In this document: piece by piece, positions 55,186 to 64,000 of the stretch | Layout: each line of letters opens with the position of its first letter | Numbering within the stretch: position 1 is the stretch's first letter | Assembly: GCA_030248195.1 (NCBI GenBank) | Contig: JASAND010004072.1 | Span: 1 to 64,000, forward strand | DNA length: 64,000 nucleotides | Direction: 5' to 3' | DNA from: Trissonchulus latispiculum | Lineage: Eukaryota; Nematoda; Enoplea; Enoplida; Ironidae | Position numbers and translations under genes: made by a program | The notes under the pieces: generated by a model | The model's input: only the letters and a program-made list of their open reading frames with translations | Told to the model about the DNA's origin: nothing | The model's database searches: none

Positions 55186-56054
55186 ATAAACATAAAATTG
55201 CTTCACTATTTAACGATCAACGTAATTGCTGCTTAGCTAAGTGCTGGCTTGCCATTACAAACGCGCAGCAGTGATCAAAAAGGATTGGTGATTTTGTTTC
55301 GTAAAATAGTGAAACAGACTGGTTGGGGGGAGGAAGAAAACGAGTGGGGCAGAGTTATTTATTTCTATATATGTTTGCGGACACTTTGGATGTTGTGGGG
55401 GGGACAAATAGCATTATTTTGTTTCTATTCCCCCTTCGTAATTTTACTCCCCTCCCCCGTAGTCTTCACGCGTAGAATATGTCTGAATGTTTCTATTATG
55501 GGTTATTTTAATTTGCCAGTTATCCACAATCATTAAATATGCATGAATGAGTGACATTACACGAAAAAAAATCCACTTTTTTTGTAAATTTCGATTTTCG
55601 GCGGAGCAGATACAGCTGCACGCTGTCCGCTCACCGAAAGTAGTCTGGTTCGAGCTTAAAAAATTCAAAAAACTGATTTTTTTGATTTTTTAGTTTTTAA
55701 TCTGGATTGTGTCCACTTATATTAATAATGGTAAAAAATTCGAAAACTACTAAAAAATTGAAAAATTCGTTATCACCATGTTTCGTCAAATATGGAATTT
55801 TGGTCAAAATAAAAGTTTTTCATACACGATTAAAAGTTTTATCAGCATGATTGGGAACACTAGTAAGGTCATCAAGTGTTATTTCAGGTCATTGTAATTG
55901 TTTGCTATAAAGTTAGCCTTCAAAATACGGTACACGATACCTTAAGGCCAAAATCTCAGGGGTGGTACCGCTTGGTAAGCATGTTAAGCATTAAGCATTA
56001 AGCACTAATACGCATCTGATTGGTTAATCGCTTATCTCGTGTGAAAATTGCGTG
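55186..56054. other. Intergenic, no gene recognised
   Basis: A/T-rich sequence. ACGATACCTTAAGG near 55936 weakly mirrors AAGGTGGTGGTATCG near 53553, hinting that copy B of the foldback sits inside an older TTAA-type element. Confidence 0.35.
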
Positions 56055-57590
56055 TATCATAGGGGTCGCGGTAGCGACCCCTATAATATGAGTGAAAATG
56101 GTCGAATGACCGTGTAAAACAAGGCTGCGCAGAAGCTGCGCAGATTCCTGTGCAGATCCTGCGCAGATTATGTGCGCAAAAAATTGTACGTGTCGAGTTT
56201 AGTATGTTCCTGAAGTTTCATCCCAGTACCACTTTCCGTTAAAAAGTTATGCCAAAAATAGCTTACGAGAGTGATGTTTTTTCCGGTTTCTCGCTTTTGA
56301 TGTCTCATAAGGAGCTTGAATAACTACAGATAGAAAAATTTTTGCCTATGAAACCCATATATATTCTTGTAGTACAAATCAAAAATAAGAAAATAAGCTA
56401 GTTTTTATGCCTCCCGGAGCCGGAAAAAATTTTTGGCTTGGGGCCAAAGTCGGCCAAAACGCTAAAATGGCCAAAAAGTATGCTTCAAAGGCGCCTTAAT
56501 AAGTCAGATTGGGCTATATATATGGGGTAATACTGACTATATGGTTAAACAGTACACATATCGGGGTCGTTCAAATGCTATATGATTTTCCGTCTCCGTG
56601 CGTAATTTTTCGGTACTGGCCGGCCAAACTTGGTGAATTTTGGGATGAACTTTGAACTTAAATTTTTCGCTTATTTTGCTACATGGATGGCTGAAATTTT
56701 GCACACAAAGGTTTTTTGGGACGGAGAATCGATTCCCGCTATCAGTTTTGCTGCCCGAGTAACCCAAGTTGCTGGGTTGGTTCCACTTGACCGTCTGAGG
56801 GGTCAGGTCGGTAACCGCTTCCCGGAGGTCCATAGTAGGCTTTACAAAACCTCTCCTAACTTTGCCTACAGGGGTTTTCTGGTGCGCCCAGCTCATTCCC
56901 GGTGTCCGTTTTGCCGTCTGACCCACCCATCTTGCTGTGCTGGTTCCACTTTGCCGTCTGGAGGTTCCGGTCGGTACCGACTTCCTGGAACATCATATAG
57001 GACTGTACATAGCCTCTCAAAACATTGTCTATAGGGGTTTTCAGGTGCGCCCAGCTCATTCCTGGCATCCGTTTTGCCGTCCGTCCCACCCATCTTGCTG
57101 TGCTGGTTCCACTTTGCCGTCTGGAGGTTCCGGTTGGTACCGACTTCCTGGATGGAACATCATATAGGACTGTACATAGCCTCTCAAAACATTGTCTATA
57201 GGGGTTTTCAGGTGCGCCCAGCTCATTCCTGGCATCCGTTTTGCCGTCTGACCCACCCATCTGGCTGTGCTGGTTCCACTTTGCCATCTGGAGGGTCAGG
57301 TCGGTGGGAGGTCATGGGGTCAAAAATGAAAATTTTCAAAAGTGGTCAAATTTGGTACCAAATGAAAGCCATAAGCGAGCTGAGCAACGTTTGTCATAGA
57401 ACTGCATGCTCAAAGTGGCTGTGGAGTGCTGTGGTGGGGTGGGATGGGGACTTAGGCGATTTTCGGTCAAAAATGAAATTTTTTAAAAGTGGTCAAATTT
57501 GGTACCAAATGAAAGCCCTAAGCGAGCTGAGCAACTTATGTCATAGAACTCCATGCTCAAAGTGGTTGTGGAGTGCTATGGTTGGCTTGC
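56055..57590. mobile_element. Composite two-satellite element, copy 2 (inverted)
   Basis: Reverse orientation relative to 12857-15066. It has the hairpin AGGGGTCGC-GGTA-GCGACCCCT (56061-56082), the GCGCAG-rich stretch (about 56126-56175), unique sequence, the 165-bp repeat (about 56760-57300) and about 1.7 units of the 147-bp satellite (57320-57590). It is truncated within the satellite. The 130-190-codon ORFs here are in repeats and are not genes. Confidence 0.75.
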
Positions 57591-57657
57591 TTGCTACTGT
57601 TGAAAGATATCTATACATATATACCTTCAGGAGCATACATATATAAAATAATAGAAA

Positions 57658-58303
57658 ACAAGAACAAAAAGTGCTCCTTCGTCGCATGTAAAATACATAT
57701 GAGTTCCGTAGGGAGGTTGTAAATTAAGGAAAACAAGTTGCAACCGCTTAACATATGACCTGTCCTACAACGAGGCTCATATTGGCGTCACTGTGCATTC
57801 CACATTAAAGCCTCAGTAAAGAACCTCAGCTTCATCCTCATTACGGAAAAATGAATAGACGTTGTGGCCCAGAAGAAATGGACTGAAGTGAACTACGACT
57901 GCTCAAGCTGAACTGTACATGCAACCTGATGTTTCCTGAAACACTATGGCACACCTCAAGGCATTCTCGAAACACTTTCACATTATGCACACGCAGAATG
58001 CACACTATAATGACTGATCAACATTATATGAAGGATAATTTGTAATGAAAAGCTTTATGCAGTATGTATTTATATAAAAGTAAAATATATATCTGCAAAC
58101 TATTCGTATTATGAGATACGCAATATGAGCCTCGTTGTAGGACAGGCTCATATGTTAAGCGGTTGCAACTTGTTTTCCTTAATTTACAACCTCCCTACGG
58201 AACTCATATGTATTTTACAGGCTAGCTTTTGCTTATGTACAACCTGCCTACGAAGAGTCATATGTATTTTACATGCGACGAAGGAGCACTTTTTGTTCTT
58301 GTG
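57658..58303. mobile_element. Foldback element with AACAAAAAGTGCTCC ends
   Basis: ACAAGAACAAAAAGTGCTCC at 57658 is mirrored by GGAGCACTTTTTGTTCTTGT ending near 58302. Mirror symmetry extends through GAGGTTGTAAATTAAGGAAA and CGCTTAACATATGA, giving arms of about 135 bp. The right arm contains an internal duplication. Confidence 0.75.
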
Positions 58304-58554
58304 AGCGTACCCCCACCGATATCTCTTGTTAACCGTGCGTTTACATGTGAATGAACTAAATGGAATTTGATTGGTCGTAGCAGGTACGTTTGCTGTAGTA
58401 ACCAATCAGATTCATTTTACTTCATTTAGTTCAAACGCATATAAACACATGCTTAGCCATGATAACTGGTACTACCCCTGTGTTGATTTTGGCCTTAATG
58501 TGCCGAGCATCTACCAACCAAGCTTATTTTATTAGGAAGAGCTGAGTTTCTCAG

Positions 58555-59216
58555 TGTTCCTATTATAGACTCTTGATATTACCAAGAGTAGATAACTGAA
58601 TATATAAGAGTATGAAACACTTATACTATCATGCGCTAAACATGCTTGACATGCTTGGTTCGTTAACTCGGGACTCTCCGAACTGTTTACATGCTTTCAT
58701 AAACACATGTGTCGGTTCGCTGATTCGCAAATTAGCCTAGGCTTACGGTTGGTATTTTATTAGTAATTTCGATTAATTTTAATGCAATTACAAAACTAAT
58801 TCTACCACTTTGTAGCATTTTCTTCTCTTTCCAGTGATATAAAGATTGTTGCATTAAACAAGAATTCTTAAGAATGTAGTCTGCAACAATTTTATATCAT
58901 TGAAAGGAGCAGAAAAATGCTACAAAGTTGTCGAATTAGTGTAACCTAATCAAAGTTACAATTAATTAATTAATTAAAATTATGAGTAAAATATCTACCG
59001 TAAGCCTAAGGCTAATCAGCGAATCTGCGAGCAGACTCACGTTTGTATGAATGCATGAAAATAGTTCAAGGTGGGAAGGTTCCCCCCCATCGAAAGTTTT
59101 TCGGGAGAGGGCGAGTTAACGAACCGAGCATGTCAAGCATGTTTATGTAGCGCATATAGTATAATAAGAGTTTTATACTCTTATTCCATTATATATTCTT
59201 GATCCTATTAGGTGTA
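58555..59216. mobile_element. Foldback element upstream of the mucin-like exon
   Basis: The arms mirror each other from TTCCTATTATAGACTCTTGAT (about 58556) to ATTCTTGATCCTATTAGG (ending about 59213). The symmetry runs through AACATGCTTGACATGC/GCATGTCAAGCATGTT and TGTAGCATTTT/AAAATGCTACA to a centre near 58880. Arms are about 300 bp and there is no ORF. Confidence 0.75.
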
Positions 59217-59411
59217 TATATACGTTGATTTCTTTCTTGTCCAAATATAATCTTGTGTTGATCGATTAGTGTTGCATATCAAAGAAACCAATAGCACTGT
59301 AAACGTAGACAACCCTGCTTGCTTTAACGTTCGTTTACCATAACCCTTTTATGTTTTAACTATCTTTACTTGTTTACTTATTTACACACACATTCATTGT
59401 TACTTATTTAG

Positions 59412-60868
59412 ATTCACTTATTCATCCTTTGGTGGATACAGGCAACAAACCCTTGCCTACCTTTACTATTGAAAGTTATGTTAAAGGATTTTTTGATAAT
59501 TCAGCTGAGCACGTTGACGGAGACTCTAGTCCTAAGTCCAAATCCAGTGATTTGGAAAAAGTCACCACAGTAAAATCTCCTGAAGCTGCAGAGAATTACA
59601 ATAATGTAAGACGAACTCTGAATGAGCCGTCAGATTTGACAGATGCGGGTGGAAAGGCCAGTCCAGTGGTTCCGGATAAAAAACTGCTGCCAGGGTCGGA
59701 GCTGGACCTAGGAAGGCAGCTGTTTTTTGACGACGATGAACAATCGAGTGAGTATGTGGCTGATAGCACTGTAGCTACTTCTACTGCAACTACTTCAATT
59801 GCTATCAATCGCACTGTAGAGCTTGCGGCTAATCAAAACTTCAGTAACAGTAATTCCGTTGATATTTTCAACTCTACTACCATTTCTACCGAAACATTAG
59901 GCAGTCTAAATGTGACAGATTCAGATTCTACAGATTTTCCTCATGATAGCAGGTCAACGTTGCCTGTTGTTGACTCAAAACTGGTGTCAAAGTTTGTTGC
60001 TTCCGAGGGCTCTTTACAGCTTTTGTCCATGTCAAGCGGTACCTTGGATTCTTTAATTTCACTTTTGAAAAGATTACAACAATTGGAACCAATGGAGACA
60101 TTTCAGATTGATCAAAATCATATCGATACCGTCGTTCAGGATTTCAGAAATCGATCCGATTCCGATATTGATTTCTCGGGGCTCGTTGAAGCTGCCAATG
60201 AAAACTCTACCATTGAAGAAATTACTACAGAACGCTTTTCCGAAAGCTCAACAGATTCTACAATTTCGACAACACTACAAGACAGTGCACAACTGGAAAA
60301 TTCTACTACTGATGTTAACTTGCAGAATTTAACTGAAACTTTAAGTGGTACTTTTTCTAGCAGCAATTCATCCGATGGCATTTTTGGTTTCATTCTTGAG
60401 TCCAATTTAACTATTGATAGCAACAGAACGTTTACTTCAAACGATTTTACAACCAGTGTAACCCAGAATGCCACTGATGCCAGCAGTACCGTCAATGCAA
60501 CTGCAAACAGTTCAACAACAGATCGGTCTATTTGGACGGATATTTTGTCAGACTTAAGCTTTACAGAGATTGCTCTAATTCTAAATTGGACCCTACCAGA
60601 CCCAACTGTCTCCTTGACCACATCAACTACTGAAAATCATACAGAACCGATTGACGGAATGTCAAAGGAGAACGTCTTTATTCATAACCTAACATCGATT
60701 GTGTCCCGAATGGCTAGTTACGTCACATCTCCAATGCTAACTAAACAAGCATATGTAACTAATACTAATGCTAACACCAGAACTAATCAGACGAAACCTC
60801 AGTTCATTCTTGATGATAGCCCTGTCACAGAGGAAGGTCAGATGCACTGGCGTGTTTTTGAAGATTAA
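59412..60868 (+). CDS. Mucin-like Ser/Thr/Asn-rich protein, terminal exon
   Basis: A continuous 485-codon exon, entered by an acceptor TTATTTAG with two bases completing a split codon and closed by TAA. I do not recognise the family. The product is dominated by Ser, Thr, Asn, Asp and Glu. It has many N-glycosylation sequons (for example NRT, NFS, NVT, NST, NLT, NAT, NWT, NHT) spread through residues of about 125-450, and no Cys-rich domain. This suggests a secreted or surface glycoprotein ectodomain, but the signal peptide would be in an upstream exon that I did not find. A frame-shifted ORF overlapping the end encodes a strong membrane segment (see findings). A poly(A) signal follows at 61020. 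Confidence 0.7.
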
Positions 60869-61019
60869 TCTACTAACTTTTGTTCTACTAACTTCATGGC
60901 TATGTCTGCTTGCACTGTTTTTTCTAATTTTGCATGCCATTTTCTTCAAACGTTCTAGTTCACACTTGTCAGGTCCCATCTCATTGTTCTTTTGCTTTAT
61001 ACTAGTAAACTAACTAACG

Positions 61020-61025
61020 AATAAA
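61020..61025 (+). terminator. Poly(A) signal AATAAA of the mucin-like gene
   Basis: It lies 152 bp after the stop codon of the mucin-like exon. Confidence 0.65.
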
Positions 61026-61118
61026 TTTAGCAAGTTAACCTATCTGCTGCACAATAGATTTGATTAAAGAAAGTTTCACTCTGCAACGAGAGTGTCTGTC
61101 TGTCCTAGTAGTAAGGCC

Positions 61119-61488
61119 TAGTGCTTGAGGCTGGCCGGCCTAAGCCGGCCGACGACTTTTGCCCGCTTCCGGCCGCCGGCTGGAATACAAATCACCAATC
61201 AGAAATTTACAAAATAAAGCAACTAAGCTTAACATGAACTCCAAATCTAGTTTTGCTAATTTTTTATGCTATACTGTGCTATTTTTCTAAGATAACATCC
61301 GAAAATAAATATCTTAGCAGTTATAATAACTGCACTGCAAACTGCTCTAGGCCGGTAGCCGGCCGGCCGGCCGGCCACCGGTCGGCCTACGGGCTCACCG
61401 GCCGGCCGGCCGATGGGTTCGGCCGTGTCGAACGGTGATCTTCCGGCCGGCGGTCGGCCAGTGAAATCCCGGCCGGCCTCAAACACTA
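61119..61488. mobile_element. hAT-type MITE with GGCCGG repeats
   Basis: The ends are TAGTGCTTGAGGCTGGCCGG and, inward from the right, TAGTGTTTGAGGCCGGCCGG. The 8-bp duplication is GTAAGGCC (61111-61118) and ATAAGGCC (61489-61496), a 7/8 match. CCGGCCGG-type tandem units fill both subterminal regions. It lies between the mucin-like and chitinase genes. Confidence 0.88.
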
Positions 61489-61496
61489 ATAAGGCC

Positions 61497-62278
61497 CCAC
61501 CGGTTCAAATCTTAGGCCTCGTGTAACACCCTTACAGTGTAAGTTAACCGTAGGAAGTAGTGCCAGATCCCACAGATCCCACAGATTTAGTCAGTATGTG
61601 AATCAGCTAGTTCATAATGCAAAAACAGTGCATGCCAACACGTGGTAAGAGGGTCAACATCTTTGGCAATGTAAAGGTGCTTATTTTAGAGCATCCACTG
61701 AGAGGGGGGGGAGGGTGTCCTTTCAAGGCGTCGTTGCTGAGTAAGTTTCCATTGTCAATCTCTGTGTGTTTTTCTCCTTTATACTACATTGTTAGCATTT
61801 TCGTTATGATGCGGCATGCATGGGATTCTGGTGTAAATTTTTTCATCGGATCACTGCACATGTCAGTCAGTCACACAGTAGACGGTGGAGATGGAAGACA
61901 ATTTGATCCGCATTATCACCGAGAAGGAGTTGGATGCTATTTTGTTTCTGATATCTGCTTAGTTTTCAGCTTAGTTTTGAAAGTGGTCAGTCAGCTGATG
62001 CAGGGAAATCTGCATTCAGTTAACATAAAGCATGCGTTTGCTCAGCTTGTTCAGTCTAACTGTTTGATTTTGACTGTTGTGTGCAATTTTGAAAGCACGT
62101 GATGATGTGCTGAATTACAGATAACACTAGTGTTAAGTACAATTTTATTGTGTAAATTGATTAAATTTCAGTTTCGTTGGAAATGATTAAAGCCTTCGTT
62201 TCTACGGTATACATGAAGTAATAGTTGTGGCTTAAATTTGTTTTCTATAATTATTCAACGAACAATTTTTAATTGCAG
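61497..62278. other. Region upstream of the first recognised chitinase exon
   Basis: The chitinase's signal-peptide exon should be here or nearby but was not identified. A strong donor-like GTAAGT occurs at 61741. A 162-codon ORF (61617-62102) has no recognisable domain and ignores that donor. Confidence 0.4.
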
Positions 62279-62755
62279 AAACAGTAACTCAGTGCCCTTG
62301 CAAACCTGGCTACAAATGCATGTCCAGTCTTGGAACCTGCGTGAGGGACATTATTTGTCCGAACGCAACCAGATATGGAAAAGGACCCCCACCGGACTGT
62401 GTGCCGCCTTCAGATCCCAATAATCGACCTTCCTCACCAGTTGAGGAGTGGTTAACGGAGGAAGTCTTCTCTGACCTATTCCCAAAAGCTAACATTGGTT
62501 GGGGTCTGCATTCTTGCTGGCCCTATAGCTACGATGCCTTCAAAATTGCCTTGAGATATTTCCCCCGATTTGGGACAGAGTCCTTTCCAAATGGCTATAC
62601 CAGGGTTCAGAACCAGAGACGGGATGTGGCCGCCTTCTTTTCGCATGCAATTCAGGAGACGGGTGAAAACAACGGAGGGCTGTATGATGCGATGGCATCG
62701 AAAGAGAAAGCGGATGCCTGCTTCTATCGTGGTGGATTCTATAATTGGTTTGAGG
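62279..62755 (+). CDS. GH19 chitinase, exon with first catalytic Glu
   Basis: Family 19 chitinase, an inverting enzyme that cleaves beta-1,4 links in chitin. The exon opens with a small Cys-rich module (QCPCKPGYKCMSSLGTC, then IICP), a Pro-rich spacer (PPSDPNNRPSSPVEEW), and the GH19 domain: FSDLFPKANI, YSYDAFKIALRYFPRFG, then RRDVAAFFSHAIQETGENNG. The Glu of IQETG aligns with the general-acid Glu of plant class I/II enzymes (FFAQTSHETTGG). It ends with CFYRGGFYNWFEG, whose Glu (62752-62754) aligns with the second catalytic Glu. Acceptor AATTGCAG, donor AGG|GTAAGA; two bases of a split codon at the start require an upstream exon. A secreted protein is expected. Confidence 0.9.
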
Positions 62756-62978
62756 GTAAGAGGCAAATTACAAAGTTTTGAAAAAATTTCTTTCACTGAT
62801 TTCTCAGTTTTTTCGTTCCTTCCATTGTTTTCCATCTTCGGTCACGTAGCTTTTTTTACTGCAGATTGCAATTATCCCACACGTTGTCCAGCTTGTGCGT
62901 TTTGTCTAGTTTTTTTACGTTTTGCACATTGTAGGTAAACTGTACCAACATTGATAGCATACACATGCATTGTTTCAG

Positions 62979-63223
62979 GTGGTCCAACCTCAAACTTTCT
63001 TCCAAAAAAGCATCCTGGCTACAGTCCCAGTGATGGTGACCTTTGTGTTAAGGCAGGTCGATACTGCAGTACTTCTAAGCAAGCAGAATATTTCCATCCC
63101 TGTTCGCAGAAGAAGAACGGTAGTTACCATCAGGATTGCTACTTTGGACGTGGCGCTATTCAGATATCGTACAACTTTAATTATGGACCATTTCAAGAAT
63201 GGCTGAAGACACAGAATATTGAA
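62979..63223 (+). CDS. GH19 chitinase, substrate-binding exon
   Basis: Completes EGGPTSNFLP (compare plant ERGATSNYC) and includes several Cys residues and the hallmark CYFGRGAIQISYNFNYGPF, equivalent to plant YYGRGPIQLSHNYNYG, which lines the substrate cleft. Acceptor TTTCAG, donor GAA|GTATGC; phases match both neighbours. Confidence 0.9.
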
Positions 63224-63526
63224 GTATGCTTGCTAAGATGATTACGGTAGAATTACGAATCTATTTATTCTTGTTGGTTATTTGGTATATCAGAATTTTG
63301 ATGGTGATGCCTTAAATAGATCGAAAAATGGTGAACGTTAAACCTGCATGGTCGTAGTCGTGCCGCAGTTGCTGTGTACACAGCTGATTACGCGATATGC
63401 GCTCATGCGTGTGCTTTAGGCAGGTTTCAAAAAGGGGTTCCCCGAGGGAAATGTCTGCATAAAAATCGCCGTTGCGTTTAACTGGCTAAAGAGTAATTCT
63501 TTGTTTCTTGATTTGTGTGTTTATAG

Positions 63527-63689
63527 GCAAATCTTTTGGATTCACCTAATTTAGTTATGACAAAAATGGATCCGCCTCTTGCCATTTTGGCCTCTCTTTG
63601 GTTCTATATGACCCCTCAACCGCCTAAACCAGCAATGCACGACATTGTGCTCGGTCAGTGGGAAGCTGGAGAGGTTAATAAGGAAGCTG
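63527..63689 (+). CDS. GH19 chitinase, third exon (gene continues off the edge)
   Basis: Encodes LLDSPNLVMTKMDPPLAILA, then SLWFYMTPQPPKPAMHDIV, matching GH19 consensus (ALWFWMTPQ, KPSSHDVI). The exon must end at GCTG|GTCAGT because reading through meets a stop after four codons. The remaining GH19 core (the NIINGGLECG region) is not in the last 311 bp and should lie beyond the window. Confidence 0.85.
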
Positions 63690-64000
63690 GTCAGTAGACA
63701 AAAATTATTAGTAATTAATATTTGTTTAAATTTAAAATGTTGTATAACGGAATTTGCCCACATTTTTATAGCTCTGCAACTGAAACCAAGGGAAATTATA
63801 AAATTTCCGTTTGTAGTTTTTGACATTACAAAAATTACTAACAAGAAACCGTTTCTTCAGTTGCACTTTCGTATTTAGTGTACCATGGTTTGTTACACAC
63901 GTGAGAACTCCTGAAATCGGTGTCGCAACTGCAACAGCTTAATAATCCATTCCTGCAATTTTGTAATTTCTGGTAAAATTACTGACTACTATTGATTCGT
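63690..64000 (+). other. Chitinase intron to the window edge
   Basis: Starts GTCAGT. It is A/T-rich and no further GH19 exon was seen before the edge. Confidence 0.6.

Noticed and set aside
57074..57646. 190-codon ORF and overlapping ORFs on both strands at 56.5-57.6 kb
   Set aside because: They run through the 165-bp and 147-bp tandem repeats, and open frames persist on both strands because the unit lengths are multiples of three.
61617..62102. 162-codon ORF before the chitinase exons
   Set aside because: No recognisable domain, mixed hydrophobic and random composition, and a strong GTAAGT donor inside it. It may overlap a non-coding 5' exon but is not supported as a gene.

Overview
This window is nuclear DNA from an invertebrate animal with a repeat-rich genome. 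The evidence is split genes with GT-AG introns in consistent phase, 3' poly(A) signals, a mitochondrial HSP90 gene, a TREX-type exonuclease, an animal GH19 chitinase, a decayed LINE, a Gag-encoding LTR retrotransposon and many DNA-transposon relics. There are no operons or prokaryotic signals. I could not fix the phylum. All recognised host genes lie on the + strand; the clearest LINE lies on the - strand.

Layout. (1) 1-22.4 kb: the 3' part of a TREX-like 3'-5' exonuclease gene. One exon at 3414-3592 and the terminal exon at 21209-21834 are separated by a 17.6-kb intron. That intron holds a long foldback element (5.16-8.0 kb), a piggyBac-type TTAA element (10.1-12.25 kb), a composite element built of 147-bp and 165-bp tandem repeats (12.86-15.06 kb), and a - strand LINE (15.7-20.6 kb) split by several later insertions. 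(2) 25.8-47.6 kb: TRAP1. Fifteen exons were reconstructed and every intron phase agrees; only the 5'-most exon with the start codon was not found. Intron 5 carries a hAT-type element, intron 6 a 1.3-kb hAT-type element, and intron 11 a foldback. Intron 14 (12.1 kb) carries a TTAA foldback element into which a very young LTR retrotransposon has inserted. (3) The retrotransposon has the structure LTR-gag-LTR-gag-LTR (35755-45581), with three 1176-bp LTRs and two nearly identical 3.15-kb interiors that encode only Gag. (4) 47.6-59.4 kb: mostly transposon relics, including a MULE-like foldback with a smaller element nested in one arm, a second copy of the TTAA foldback, and an inverted copy of the satellite composite. 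(5) 59.4-61.0 kb: terminal exon of a Ser/Thr/Asn-rich, mucin-like protein. (6) 62.28-64.0 kb: three exons of a GH19 chitinase gene that runs off the right edge.

The host genes have no evident shared pathway: mitochondrial proteostasis (TRAP1), DNA degradation (TREX-like), glycoprotein (mucin-like) and chitin hydrolysis (GH19). The strongest theme is layered transposition. At several places the target-site duplications, or the intact arm of a palindrome, give the order of insertion directly.
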